DNA from: Streptomyces monashensis
GTDB lineage: Bacteria; Actinomycetota; Actinomycetes; Streptomycetales; Streptomycetaceae
NCBI RefSeq assembly: GCF_001866665.1
Contig: NZ_MLYO01000066.1
Location: 1 to 64,000 of the forward strand
Reading direction: 5' to 3'
Length of the DNA stretch: 64,000 bases
Shown: positions 16,737 to 26,900 of the stretch, piece by piece
Layout: every line of letters starts with the position of its first letter
How positions within the stretch are numbered: the first letter of the stretch is position 1
The notes under the pieces: model-generated
Databases searched by the model: none
Told to the model about the DNA's origin: nothing
Seen by the model: only the letters and a program-made list of their open reading frames with translations
Made by a program: the position numbers and the translations under genes

Positions 16737-17963
16737 TCAGGTGCGGGTGACCGTGCCGCAGCCCTTGTGCTGGTCGTCCGCCAGGGTCTTGCTGCGGTCG
16801 TAGGGGTCTGCGCTCGGGCCCGTGGCGGGGGCGCCCGTGGGACCGGAGTCCGGGAAGACGGGGTGGTAGTAGCCGTCGTGGACGCCGCACTCGCTGTTGT
16901 AGTACTCGCTGTCCCACGACCGGATCCCGAGCTTGCCCTCGGTCGTGATCCACTTGTGCGGGTCGAGCAGAACCATGGTCAGGTCGCGGCGGATGATCGT
17001 CCGTGCCACGACATCGCCGTCGCCCTTGCCGCCGGCCCGGACCAGCGGGTAGACGAAGGTGTAGTCGGCGTGCACCCGCACCTCGCCCGCGTCACCGGCG
17101 GAGAACGTCATACGGCCGCGCACCTTGACCACGTCACCGGCGAGGGCCACCTGCGCCGGGTCGAAGCGGGTCACCAGTTGCAGGGGGTCGTGGTCGCGGT
17201 CCGGGGTGCGCAGCGAGCGCCGCAGGTCGGGCAGTGTGTGGGGCTGCCGCGGGTCGAGCAGGGCCAGCGCCGCGTCGGGCTGGCCGCCACGCAGCACGGC
17301 CGGGGCCAGGTTGGTGTCGACCAGGAACTCCTTGGTGCGGCGCAGCGCGAGGGCCACGTCCTCCTGGCTGATCCCGGCCACGGCCTTCGCCTGCGGCACG
17401 TCGATGGCGTCCGCCCCGTCGGCCCACCGCTGGGCGGGCGAGCCGAGGAACGGGTCCTTGCGGGTGGGCGGTCCGGCCTGGTCGACCGCGTCCGGGGCGC
17501 CGGTCGGCGGCGCCGTCTCGGCGGGCAGCGTCGAGGCCGAGGTCCGGGAGCCGTGGTCGTGGCCGGGCAGCCGGTCCAGCAGCAGCGACGGCCGTACGGC
17601 CACGACGGCCAGCGCCGCTGCCAGCACCACACCGATCACCGAGCCCACGGTGCGGCGCCGGCTGCTCCGCCCGTTCATCTCCCGCCAGGCCGGACCGGTG
17701 CGCCATCCCGGCGGCAGCGACGGCTTCGGCTTCGGCTGCGATGCCCGCTTCCGCCAGCGCCGCCGACCGCTGCCCTCGGCAGCCTGTTCCCGCTCCGCCT
17801 CGTCCTGCTCCCGCAGCCGACGGGCCACCATCCGCGCCCGCGCGGACGGCTCCTTCGGTGCGTTCCTGCCACCGTCCTCCGCGGCTTCCCGCAGGAACGC
17901 CTCCCACTGCTCGTCGGGTATGGAGGACTCATCGGGGTGTTCAGGGGGCTGGACGGCGGTCAC
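16737..17963 (-). CDS. Single-pass membrane protein of unknown function
   Basis: A 408-residue protein I cannot assign. Residues 1-100 are charged and include a DEQWEAFLREA segment; one membrane helix (about 106-127, SVIGVVLAAALAVVAVRPSL) follows an Arg-rich stretch, suggesting the C-terminal part is outside the cell. The exported part has ordered-looking sequence including DYTFVYPLVRAGG and a Cys-containing C-terminal segment (NSECGVHDGYYHPVF, then KGCGTVTRT) that might form a disulphide. It converges on the MFS gene. Confidence 0.75.
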   Translation of the reverse strand: MTAVQPPEHPDESSIPDEQWEAFLREAAEDGGRNAPKEPSARARMVARRLREQDEAEREQAAEGSGRRRWRKRASQPKPKPSLPPGWRTGPAWREMNGRSSRRRTVGSVIGVVLAAALAVVAVRPSLLLDRLPGHDHGSRTSASTLPAETAPPTGAPDAVDQAGPPTRKDPFLGSPAQRWADGADAIDVPQAKAVAGISQEDVALALRRTKEFLVDTNLAPAVLRGGQPDAALALLDPRQPHTLPDLRRSLRTPDRDHDPLQLVTRFDPAQVALAGDVVKVRGRMTFSAGDAGEVRVHADYTFVYPLVRAGGKGDGDVVARTIIRRDLTMVLLDPHKWITTEGKLGIRSWDSEYYNSECGVHDGYYHPVFPDSGPTGAPATGPSADPYDRSKTLADDQHKGCGTVTRT

Positions 17964-18086
17964 GGGTTCGCTTTCGGTCGAGCAAGGTCACTGGCGGGGG
18001 CAGTGTTCTTCGCCGATGCGGGCATTGCACAGAGGGTCTGTCAGATCTTGTGAAAGCCGTGATCGAACCGGTACCGCTTGACGGCT

Positions 18087-18434
18087 TCAGGAGGCCATAC
18101 GGCCGGCGAAGAAGACGTACGCAAGCACCAGGACGCACGGCGCGAGGGTCGCCGTCAGTCTGCGACGTGCCATGTTCTTCACCTTCCACGGCATGCACCA
18201 GCCGGCCAGCATCAACAATGCGGAAATCACCAAGCCGGTCAGGAAGACCGGCATGGCGACGTCGTAACTGGTGTCGAACCGGTGTGCCTCAGATTCGGTG
18301 CAGCTGTCGCACGCCATGGGCGCAAACGCGGTAGCGACGAGGAGGAAGAGGGCCAAGGGAACTGTGACCAGTGTGGACACCAGAGGCGGGATCCACTCGC
18401 CCCGCACCTGGTCGTTCCGCGATTCTCCAAGCAT
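18087..18434 (-). CDS. Small membrane protein of unknown function
   Basis: A 115-residue protein with three predicted membrane segments (near WIPPLVSTLVTVPLALFLLV, VAMPVFLTGLVISALLMLAG and TLAPCVLVLAYVFFAG) and an extracellular loop with two Cys (ACDSC). An in-frame start 11 codons earlier is possible. No family is recognised. It lies between the single-pass protein and the DUF397 gene, same strand. Confidence 0.6.
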   Translation of the reverse strand: MLGESRNDQVRGEWIPPLVSTLVTVPLALFLLVATAFAPMACDSCTESEAHRFDTSYDVAMPVFLTGLVISALLMLAGWCMPWKVKNMARRRLTATLAPCVLVLAYVFFAGRMAS

Positions 18435-18491
18435 GGCTCTACTCAACTCGGCTGCGGCCAGCCGCACATGAGCGCGCGTACTCAGATGAAC

Positions 18492-18689
18492 TCAGATGAG
18501 GGGGCTCCCGGATGCGTAGGGCAGGAAAGCCGACCAGGACTCCGGCGCGAGGGTGAGGCGGGGGCCGGTGGGGTTCTTGGAGTCGCGGATGTGGATGGTG
18601 GGGACCTCTACGGCTACCTCGACGCAGTCATTGCCGTTGCTGCTGTCGCTGTAGCTGCTCTTGAACCAGTGGAGTTCCGGGGTGCTCAT
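18492..18689 (-). CDS. DUF397 domain protein
   Basis: A 65-residue protein with the DUF397 pattern: HWFKSSYSDSSNGNDCVEVA near the start, then IRDSKNPTGPRLTLAPESWS. In Streptomyces these small proteins pair with WhiJ-like regulators and are thought to modulate them. Its ATG overlaps the stop of the regulator gene as ATGA, so the pair is translationally coupled. Confidence 0.9.
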   Translation of the reverse strand: MSTPELHWFKSSYSDSSNGNDCVEVAVEVPTIHIRDSKNPTGPRLTLAPESWSAFLPYASGSPLI

Positions 18690-19543
18690 AGTTCTCCCAG
18701 TGCCTGCTCGATGAAGACCAGAGACTCCTCTGGCGTGAGCGCCTGAGCCCGGATGATGCCATAGCGCAGGTCGAGGACCCGGAGCTGCCTGGGGTGCGAG
18801 ACCGGGCGGCCCGCGAAGTCACCGTCGGTTCGGCCCGTTCCCGTACCGTCCGCGAACTTCAGCACCTGGATCCGGCCTGACGTCCCGGGGTGGTTCGCAC
18901 GGGCGGTCGGCATCACCTGAAGCTCCACGGAAGGCAACCGGGCCACCTCCAGCATGTGTTCGAGCTGTCGGCGCAACACCATTGTGTCCCCGACCGGACG
19001 GCGCAGCGTCACCTCTTCCTGAACGAAGCTGAACTCCGGTGCGGGCGACCGCTCGAAGACGGACTTTCGAGCCATGCGCCCGGCCACCATGCGCTCCAGC
19101 TCGTCCGCCGAGTAAGCCGGCCGCCAGGTACGAAGCAGCGCTCGCGCGTACTCCTCCGTCTGCAACAGGCCATGGATGTTGTGGTTGCTGTACAGCAGCA
19201 TCTCCACCGACCTCCCCTCCAGCTCCGCCAGCTCCCGCACCTTCTTCGGATACCGGGCCTTCCTCATGTCCTCCATGAACGCCCTCAGATGCCCCTGCGC
19301 CTTCAGGATCTGGTCCGCTCTGTCCAGGGCCTCCGGCCGAGGAATCCGCGCTCCGCGCTCGATCTTGCGGATCATGTCCTCGCCGTACCTGAGAGCCTCC
19401 GCCAGTTCGGCCACACTCACCCCGGCCGCCTCCCGGCACACCTTGAGCAGGCGCCCCACCGCCTGCACCACCGGCTCGATCTCGTCCCCCGGCTCGACGT
19501 CCCAACCGGCCTCGTCCACACCGTCGTTCACCACGTCACCCAT
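18686..19543 (-). CDS. WhiJ-like XRE-family regulator (HTH + DUF5753)
   Basis: A 285-residue protein with an N-terminal helix-turn-helix (about residues 27-82, VSVAELAEALRYGEDMIRKI) and a C-terminal DUF5753 region (about 105-280) that begins with HNIHGLLQTEEYARALL. The start is supported by a strong GGAGGAGG site seven bases upstream. The family includes WhiJ and AbaA-locus regulators of development and antibiotic production. It forms a set with the DUF397 gene downstream and the divergent ATPase gene. Confidence 0.9.
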   Translation of the reverse strand: MGDVVNDGVDEAGWDVEPGDEIEPVVQAVGRLLKVCREAAGVSVAELAEALRYGEDMIRKIERGARIPRPEALDRADQILKAQGHLRAFMEDMRKARYPKKVRELAELEGRSVEMLLYSNHNIHGLLQTEEYARALLRTWRPAYSADELERMVAGRMARKSVFERSPAPEFSFVQEEVTLRRPVGDTMVLRRQLEHMLEVARLPSVELQVMPTARANHPGTSGRIQVLKFADGTGTGRTDGDFAGRPVSHPRQLRVLDLRYGIIRAQALTPEESLVFIEQALGEL

Positions 19544-19650
19544 GCCTCCTCCTCCGACGCGCACTCGTACCCGTACAACGCCTGAGACAGCCGAGACAGC
19601 CGAGACAAAGCGGGGACAGTCACCGTACGTAAGGGCGTTGACACTCACCC

Positions 19651-20109
19651 ATGGAAGCAAGTCCGGCCACTCTGAGTGACGTGATCCAAGAATCCGTCAT
19701 CCCCAACTTCACGGTGCTCCTGTCCCCCACCCCGCGCGGCGCCCGCCTGGCCCGACTGCTTGCCGTACGACAACTCCGTGACTGGCAGCTCCCGTTGGAC
19801 GCCCCGGAGCACATCGTGGCCGAGCTGGCCGCCAACGCCGTGACCCACGGCAAGGTACCCGGACGGGACTTCCGGCTCACGCTCTACGTCGTCGGCGCCA
19901 CGCTCCGCATCGAGGTGACCGACACGCGCGGTGACCGCCTGCCCGGCGCCCAGCCCCTCACGGCCGACGCGGAATCCGGGCGCGGACTGCACCTCGTCGA
20001 CGCACTCGCCGACCGCTGGGGAGTGGCCGAGGGCCCCACCCCGCGCAAGACCGTCTGGGCGGAACTGGACGTCCGCGAGACCGCATCGCGGCCCGTCCCG
20101 CTCCGGTGA
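19651..20109 (+). CDS. GHKL-type ATP-binding protein (anti-sigma-like kinase)
   Basis: A 152-residue protein with the HATPase_c_2 fold: N box ELAANAVTHG, G1 box DTRG and G2 box ESGRGLHLVDALA. It resembles the small RsbW/SpoIIAB-like kinases abundant in Streptomyces. It is transcribed divergently from the WhiJ-like regulator, an arrangement typical of whiJ-type loci, so I infer a shared regulatory circuit. Confidence 0.88.
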   Translation: MEASPATLSDVIQESVIPNFTVLLSPTPRGARLARLLAVRQLRDWQLPLDAPEHIVAELAANAVTHGKVPGRDFRLTLYVVGATLRIEVTDTRGDRLPGAQPLTADAESGRGLHLVDALADRWGVAEGPTPRKTVWAELDVRETASRPVPLR

Positions 20110-20357
20110 CCCGCAATCCGGCCCGACGCGTGATCAAAGCTCTTCCATGACCGGGGACAAATACCGAACCGACCAACCCCAGCCACCTCCCCACCGCGTC
20201 CATCGCCCGGAAGAGTGACATTGCCCAACTCAGTTGGATTTCCGCCCAGTTCGCTGGCATATGCTCGCTGCGATCACACCGCAGACATGCGACGGCCCCC
20301 GGCCGGGACTGGCATCCCGATCGAGGGCCTGACCACCGAGGAAGGTCACAACTTCCC

Positions 20358-21257
20358 GTGGATAACCACAACCTTAGCGCGCCCACGTGCGCCCAGCCGC
20401 TGAATCCGCGCGGCATCACTCACATCAACGCCAGGCACACGACCCGCTACACGGTCGTCGGCAACCACCTCACCCAGCACCGCGACCTGTCCCTCACGGC
20501 GATCGGCCTGGCCTGCCACATCCAGTCGCTGCCCTCCGGTACCCGCGTCGACATCAAGACCCTCGCCGCCCGTTTCCCCGAGGGCGAGACCCGTATCGCC
20601 GCCGCCCTGCGCGAACTTGAGGCACACGGCTACCTGGCCCGCACCCGCCAACGCCTCCCCAGCGGCCGGATCGTCACGCACACGGTGTCGTACAACCAGC
20701 CCGTGGCCGCCGCCGAGCCGAAGCCGCCGACCACTCCACGACAGCCCAGGCAAGCCACTTCCCCGTCTCAGCCAACGGCTCCAGCACCCGAGCCGGAACC
20801 AGAACGCGAAGAAGCCGAGCCCGCGCCCACACCCAAGGCCCCACTCCCCGAACCCTGGACCCCCGACCTCGAAAGCCACCGCACCGCGACCATCCTCCTC
20901 GCCACCCTCCACCATCACGACCGCCGCCTCGTCCTCTCCGAACGCGACGTCCGCCGTCTCGCCCCAGCCGTGGCCGCCTGGCTCGAACGCGGCCTGTCCC
21001 CCGATGCCGTACACCACGCCCTGGTCTCGAACCTCCCGCCGAGGCCGCGCTACCCCGCAAACCTCATCGCGTACCGCCTCACCGAGTTCCTGCCACCCCA
21101 GGCACCGCCCCCAGCGCCGCCAGTCGACGAGACCGCCCTTCCCCGGCTACGGCTCCACAGCTGCGAGGGCTGCGAACACGCGATCCGTACCCCCGCGCCC
21201 GGCGCCTACTGCCACGACTGCCGCGAGGCAGGCGCGGGCACCGCCACGGCGGCCTGA
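20358..21257 (+). CDS. Winged-helix DNA-binding protein with C-terminal Cys cluster
   Basis: A 299-residue protein. Residues about 25-115 form a helix-turn-helix/winged-helix domain (LTAIGLACHIQSLPSGTRVD, then RIAAALRELEAHGYLARTRQ). A Pro/Glu-rich linker (about 120-170) follows, then a helical region, and a C-terminal CEGC-x12-CHDC cluster likely to bind zinc. The family is common in Streptomyces and sometimes annotated as replication-initiator-like; its role is unknown. It is followed after 34 bp by a PD-(D/E)XK-type gene. Confidence 0.78.
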   Translation: MDNHNLSAPTCAQPLNPRGITHINARHTTRYTVVGNHLTQHRDLSLTAIGLACHIQSLPSGTRVDIKTLAARFPEGETRIAAALRELEAHGYLARTRQRLPSGRIVTHTVSYNQPVAAAEPKPPTTPRQPRQATSPSQPTAPAPEPEPEREEAEPAPTPKAPLPEPWTPDLESHRTATILLATLHHHDRRLVLSERDVRRLAPAVAAWLERGLSPDAVHHALVSNLPPRPRYPANLIAYRLTEFLPPQAPPPAPPVDETALPRLRLHSCEGCEHAIRTPAPGAYCHDCREAGAGTATAA

Positions 21258-21291
21258 GTCCCACACGAAGAAAGGAGCCACTGACACGACC

Positions 21292-22200
21292 ATGGTCAGT
21301 TCCACCCACGAGGCGATGCACCGGATCTTCCAACAGGATCCCGGCCTCTTCGCACGCGCCGCACGCGTGATCGGTGCGCCGTTCGCCGACACCGTGACCA
21401 GCACGCCGTTGTCGACCGATCTCACCGAGAACCACCCGCTGGAACGGCGCATCGACACCTTGTTACGGATCAACGCGACCCGATCGGATGAATACCTCCT
21501 GGCCGTGGAGGCCCAAGGAAAGAAGGACCCGGACAAACCCGCGAACTGGAACTACTACCTCGCCTACCTCTATGCGAAGTACCGGATCCCGCCCGTTCTC
21601 GTCGTCGTGTGCCACGACCGGTCCACGGCCGCATGGGCCGCCCAACAGGTGGACATCGGGCCGTCGGCATGGCCCTCCGTCACCCTGAGGCCCCTGGTGC
21701 TGGGCCCTGACAACGTCCCGGTCGTCACCACACCGGAAAAGGTGGCCGACGATCTTCCGATGACGGTTCTCTCCGCCGTCCTGCACCGCAGGGATCCGGA
21801 GATCAAGGCCATACTGGAGGCGATGGCCCCCGTACTTCGGGACCTACAGAAGCACGACGAAGAAACCGCGGAAATCTTCATCGAACTGACCCAGCAAGGC
21901 CTGGACAGGAGCCCGGCCGCAGACCTCTGGAGGAGCCTCGTGGCTGTCGACACCTCGTTCTTCACGTCCTCCCTCGCCGAGGAACTACGCGACGAAGGCC
22001 GAGCACAAGGGCTGGCCAAGGGCATGGCCGAGGGCAAGGCGGAGGCCATACTGCGACTCCTTGAGCGCCGGGGCATCCAGGTCCCCGACGACGTGCGCGC
22101 ATACGTGCTGACGCGCGACGACCTCAACCTCTTGGACACCTGGTTCGACCGCGCCATCACCGCCACGTCGGCTTCGGAAGTCTTCGCCGGGACCGAGTGA
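21292..22200 (+). CDS. PD-(D/E)XK nuclease-like protein, Rpn/transposase-like family
   Basis: A 302-residue protein. The N-terminal half fits a PD-(D/E)XK core: D55 in ERRIDTLLRIN, then E73-x-Q75 with K77 in LLAVEAQGKK. The C-terminal half has the GLAKGMAEGKAEAILRLLER and RGIQVPDD pattern of Rpn-like proteins. The start ATG has an AGGAG site 15 bases upstream. It forms a pair with the winged-helix gene and ends at a bidirectional terminator before tuf. Homologues are often mobile or recombination-promoting; activity here is inferred. Confidence 0.75.
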   Translation: MVSSTHEAMHRIFQQDPGLFARAARVIGAPFADTVTSTPLSTDLTENHPLERRIDTLLRINATRSDEYLLAVEAQGKKDPDKPANWNYYLAYLYAKYRIPPVLVVVCHDRSTAAWAAQQVDIGPSAWPSVTLRPLVLGPDNVPVVTTPEKVADDLPMTVLSAVLHRRDPEIKAILEAMAPVLRDLQKHDEETAEIFIELTQQGLDRSPAADLWRSLVAVDTSFFTSSLAEELRDEGRAQGLAKGMAEGKAEAILRLLERRGIQVPDDVRAYVLTRDDLNLLDTWFDRAITATSASEVFAGTE

Positions 22201-22276
22201 CAGCGGCCGACCAGCAGTCCGGCGCAAAGGCCGGTGGCCAGGTCGGCTACACCCACGGGCTCTCCCCTGGACAACA

Positions 22277-22314
22277 GAAGAGGCCCGTACGACCGGAGTC
22301 GTACGGGCCTCTTC
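22277..22314. terminator. Bidirectional terminator after tuf
   Basis: A perfect 17-bp stem (GAAGAGGCCCGTACGAC and its complement) with a CGGA loop lies 36 bp past the tuf stop. It also follows the convergent PD-(D/E)XK gene. There is no clear U-run, as is usual for Streptomyces terminators. Confidence 0.85.
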
Positions 22315-22349
22315 GCTGGGTCAGTCAGTGACCTTCAAGCAAGCGGTAC

Positions 22350-23543
<1,194 letters not shown>

Positions 23544-23620
23544 GGGGTCCTCCTGTGGAGTGGTTCTGAACGCCTTGCTTCATCGGCGCCAGGTGATCTT
23601 TGCTGGAAAGCCCGGGGCCG

Positions 23621-23654
23621 GGGGCATTCCCCCACGAATGCGGGTGAATGCCCC
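23621..23654 (-). promoter_or_regulatory. Inverted repeat in the tuf leader
   Basis: The arms GGGGCATTC and GAATGCCCC are perfect and separated by 16 nt. They overlap or lie just after the candidate tuf -10 box. The repeat could be an operator or, once transcribed, a leader hairpin. Confidence 0.45.
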
Positions 23655-23672
23655 TGGCGGCTCCGGAGTCAA
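23644..23672 (-). promoter_or_regulatory. Candidate tuf promoter
   Basis: The minus strand reads TTGACT, a 17-bp spacer and ATTCAC in the fusA-tuf gap. The -35 box is good and the -10 box only fair. A separate tuf1 promoter is known in Streptomyces, which supports the call. Confidence 0.5.
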
Positions 23673-23697
23673 GCCTAAGGCGTGTGAACGCGGAGCG

Positions 23698-25824
23698 TTA
23701 CTCGCCCTTGGCCTTCGCGATGATCTCCTCGGCGACGTTCCGCGGAACCTCGGCGTAGGAGTCGAACTGCATCGAGTAGCTTGCGCGACCCGACGTCTTG
23801 CTGCGGAGGTCGCCGACGTAGCCGAACATCTCCGACAGGGGCACGAGGCCCTTCACGACGCGAGCGCCGGCACGCTCCTCCATGGCCTGGATCTGGCCAC
23901 GGCGGGAGTTGATGTCGCCGATGACCTCACCCATGTAGTCCTCGGGCGTGGTGACCTCGACGGCCATCATCGGCTCGAGCAGCACGGGGCTGGCCTTGCG
24001 CGCGGCCTCCTTGAAGGCCTGCGAACCGGCGATCTTGAAGGCGAGCTCGGAGGAGTCGACCTCGTGGTAGGCACCGTCGTGCAGGATCACGCGGACACCG
24101 GTCATCTCGTAACCGGCGAGGATGCCGAACTGCATGGCCTCCTGCGCACCGGCGTCCACCGAAGGGATGTACTCCTTCGGGATACGGCCACCGGTCACCT
24201 TGTTCACGAACTCGTACGAGGTGTCGCCACCCTCGAGCGGCTCGATGCCGATCTGCACCTTCGCGAACTGACCGGTACCACCGGTCTGCTTCTTGTGGGT
24301 GAAGTCGACGCGCTCGACGGCCTTGCGGATCGTCTCGCGGTAGGCCACCTGCGGCTTGCCGACGTTGGCCTCGACCTTGAACTCACGGCGCATACGGTCG
24401 ACCAGCACCTCGAGGTGCAGCTCGCCCATACCACCGATGATGGTCTGGCCGGTCTCCTCGTCCGAGTGGACCTGGAAGGACGGGTCCTCCTCGGCCAGGC
24501 GCTGGATCGCGACGCCCAGCTTCTCCTGGTCGCCCTTCGACTTGGGCTCGATGGCGACCTGGATGACCGGCGCCGGGAAGTCCATGGACTCCAGGATGAC
24601 CGGGTTCTTGTCGTCGGACAGCGTCTCACCGGTGGTGGTCTGCTTCAGGCCCATGACGGCGACGATGTCACCGGCGCCCACCGACTCGATCTCCTCACGC
24701 TTGTTGGCGTGCATGCGGTAGATCTTGCCGATGCGCTCCTTCTTGCCCTTGACGGAGTTCAGCACCGAAGAGCCGGACTCCAGGCGGCCCGAGTACACCC
24801 GGACGAAGGTGAGCTTGCCGAGGTGCGGGTCGCTCATGATCTTGAACGCCAGCGCCGAGAGGGGCTCCTCGTCGGACGGCTTGCGCTTGACGACGACCTC
24901 GGGGTCCTTGACGTCGTGGCCCTCGATGGCCTCGATGTCGACCGGGGACGGCAGGTAGCGCACGACCGCGTCGAGCAGGGGCTGGACGCCCTTGTTCTTG
25001 AACGCGGTGCCGCAGAACACCGGGGTGATCGTCTTACCGTCGGACTTGCCGGACGCGATGGTGATACGACGGATCGCGGCGTACAGCTGCTCCTCGGAAG
25101 GCTCCTCGCCCTCCAGGTACAGCTCCATGATCTCTTCGTCGTTCTCGGCGACGGCCTCGACCAGCTTGCCGCGCCACTCCTCGGCGGCCTCGGTGTGCGT
25201 GGCCGGGATGTCGACGACGTCGTACATCTCGCCCTTGGTGGCCTCGGCGGACCAGACCAGGGCCTTCATGCGGACGAGGTCCACGACACCCTGGAAGTCG
25301 GCCTCGGCACCGATCGGGAGCTGCATGACGATCGGCTGCGCGCCCAGGCGGTCGACGATCATGTCGACACAGCGGTGGAACTCCGCGCCCGTGCGGTCGA
25401 GCTTGTTGACGAAGCAGATACGCGGAACGCCGTATCGGTCCGCCTGACGCCACACCGTCTCGGACTGGGGCTCGACGCCGGCGACGCCGTCGAACACCGT
25501 CACGGCACCGTCGAGCACACGCAGGGAGCGCTCCACCTCGACGGTGAAGTCGACGTGACCCGGGGTGTCGATGATGTTGATGGTGTGGTCGACGTCTTCC
25601 AGCGGCCAGTGGCAGGTGGTGGCAGCAGACGTGATCGTGATGCCACGCTCCTGCTCCTGCTCCATCCAGTCCATGGTGGCAGCGCCGTCGTGGACCTCAC
25701 CGATCTTGTACGACACACCGGTGTAGAACAGGATCCGCTCGGTGGTGGTCGTCTTGCCCGCGTCGATGTGGGCCATGATCCCGATGTTGCGGACCTTGGC
25801 CAGGTCAAGTGAAGTGGTAGCCAT
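23698..25824 (-). CDS. fusA: Elongation factor G
   Basis: Catalyses ribosomal translocation. The 708-residue protein has the G1 motif AHIDAGKTTTTERILFYTG, switch II DTPGHVDFT, G4 NKLDRTGAEF and the usual five domains through GQIQAMEERAGARVVKGLVP. It follows rpsG in the str operon. Confidence 0.98.
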   Translation of the reverse strand: MATTSLDLAKVRNIGIMAHIDAGKTTTTERILFYTGVSYKIGEVHDGAATMDWMEQEQERGITITSAATTCHWPLEDVDHTINIIDTPGHVDFTVEVERSLRVLDGAVTVFDGVAGVEPQSETVWRQADRYGVPRICFVNKLDRTGAEFHRCVDMIVDRLGAQPIVMQLPIGAEADFQGVVDLVRMKALVWSAEATKGEMYDVVDIPATHTEAAEEWRGKLVEAVAENDEEIMELYLEGEEPSEEQLYAAIRRITIASGKSDGKTITPVFCGTAFKNKGVQPLLDAVVRYLPSPVDIEAIEGHDVKDPEVVVKRKPSDEEPLSALAFKIMSDPHLGKLTFVRVYSGRLESGSSVLNSVKGKKERIGKIYRMHANKREEIESVGAGDIVAVMGLKQTTTGETLSDDKNPVILESMDFPAPVIQVAIEPKSKGDQEKLGVAIQRLAEEDPSFQVHSDEETGQTIIGGMGELHLEVLVDRMRREFKVEANVGKPQVAYRETIRKAVERVDFTHKKQTGGTGQFAKVQIGIEPLEGGDTSYEFVNKVTGGRIPKEYIPSVDAGAQEAMQFGILAGYEMTGVRVILHDGAYHEVDSSELAFKIAGSQAFKEAARKASPVLLEPMMAVEVTTPEDYMGEVIGDINSRRGQIQAMEERAGARVVKGLVPLSEMFGYVGDLRSKTSGRASYSMQFDSYAEVPRNVAEEIIAKAKGE

Positions 25825-25863
25825 AAGGCTTCAGTCTTCTCTCGGTCTCGATGTGGGTAGCGA

Positions 25864-26334
25864 CTACCAGCGGTAGTGCGCGAAGGCCTTGTTGGACTCG
25901 GCCATCTTGTGCGTGTCCTCGCGCTTCTTGACGGCCGCACCGAGGCCGTTCGAAGCGTCGAGAAGCTCGTTGAGCAGACGCTCGGTCATGGTCTTCTCGC
26001 GACGGGCGCGGGAGTAACCGACCAGCCAGCGCAGCGCGAGCGTGTTGGCACGACCGGGCTTGACCTCGATCGGAACCTGGTACGTCGCACCACCGACACG
26101 GCGGGACTTGACCTCGAGGGTCGGCTTGATGTTCTCCAGCGCGCGCTTCAGCGTGATGATCGGGTCGTTGCCCGTCTTCTCACGCAGACCCTCCATGGCG
26201 CCGTAGACGATGCGCTCGGCGGTGGAGCGCTTGCCGTTCAGCAGCACCTTGTTGATGAGCGACGTGACCAGAGGAGAACCGTAGACCGGGTCGATGATGA
26301 CCGGGCGCTTCGGGGCGGGGCCCTTACGAGGCAT
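25864..26334 (-). CDS. rpsG: 30S ribosomal protein S7 (uS7)
   Basis: uS7 is a primary binder of the 16S 3' domain and in E. coli regulates the str operon. The 156-residue protein starts MPRKGPAPKRPVIIDPVYGS and contains GGATYQVPIEVKPGRANTLA. It follows rpsL by 2 bp. Confidence 0.98.
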   Translation of the reverse strand: MPRKGPAPKRPVIIDPVYGSPLVTSLINKVLLNGKRSTAERIVYGAMEGLREKTGNDPIITLKRALENIKPTLEVKSRRVGGATYQVPIEVKPGRANTLALRWLVGYSRARREKTMTERLLNELLDASNGLGAAVKKREDTHKMAESNKAFAHYRW

Positions 26335-26336
26335 TC

Positions 26337-26708
26337 TTACTTCTCCTTCTTGGCGCCGTAGCGGGAACGGGCCTGCTTGCGGTTCTTGACACCCTGGGTG
26401 TCGAGGGAGCCACGGATGATCTTGTAGCGAACACCCGGCAGGTCCTTCACACGGCCGCCGCGCACGAGCACGATGGAGTGCTCCTGCAGGTTGTGTCCCT
26501 CACCCGGAATGTAAGCGGTGACCTCGATCCCGCTGGTCAGACGCACACGCGCGACCTTACGCAGGGCCGAGTTCGGCTTCTTCGGGGTGGTCGTGAACAC
26601 ACGCGTGCAGACGCCACGACGCTGAGGGGAACCCTCGAGTGCGGGCGTCTTGTTCTTCTCGACCTTGTCCTGCCGGCCCTTGCGGACCAGCTGCTGGATC
26701 GTAGGCAC
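26337..26708 (-). CDS. rpsL: 30S ribosomal protein S12 (uS12)
   Basis: uS12 is at the decoding centre and is the streptomycin target. The 123-residue protein begins at a GTG codon with a GGAGAA site eight bases upstream and reads MPTIQQLVRKGRQDKVEKNK. Lys43 (TPKKPNS) and Lys88 (GGRVKDLPG) are wild type, so no rpsL-type streptomycin resistance is expected. Confidence 0.98.
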   Translation of the reverse strand: MPTIQQLVRKGRQDKVEKNKTPALEGSPQRRGVCTRVFTTTPKKPNSALRKVARVRLTSGIEVTAYIPGEGHNLQEHSIVLVRGGRVKDLPGVRYKIIRGSLDTQGVKNRKQARSRYGAKKEK

Positions 26709-26758
26709 TACTTCTCCGGTTTCTGTGTGCCGAATGGTGAAGCTAACCTGGAACGTCG

Positions 26759-26783
26759 CCGACCCACGCGGTCGGGTGTGTCG
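26759..26783 (-). promoter_or_regulatory. Leader element shared with the S10 operon
   Basis: This copy differs from the rpsJ leader copy at one of 25 bases and keeps the CCGACC-CACGC-GGTCGG hairpin. It lies about 50 nt upstream of the rpsL start, in the same orientation relative to transcription. Confidence 0.6.
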
Positions 26784-26900
26784 AATCCCGCAGACCTTGC
26801 CGCTAGGGCGAAAGGGCGCAGAGTACGGTGGCCATGTGCGGCTCGCCGTGCGGTTGAAGGCACGCACGAGAGCCAGGGCACACCCCAGGCACAAGGTCTG

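Noticed and set aside
26337..26708. Streptomycin-resistance changes in rpsL
   Set aside because: Lys43 and Lys88 are both wild type.
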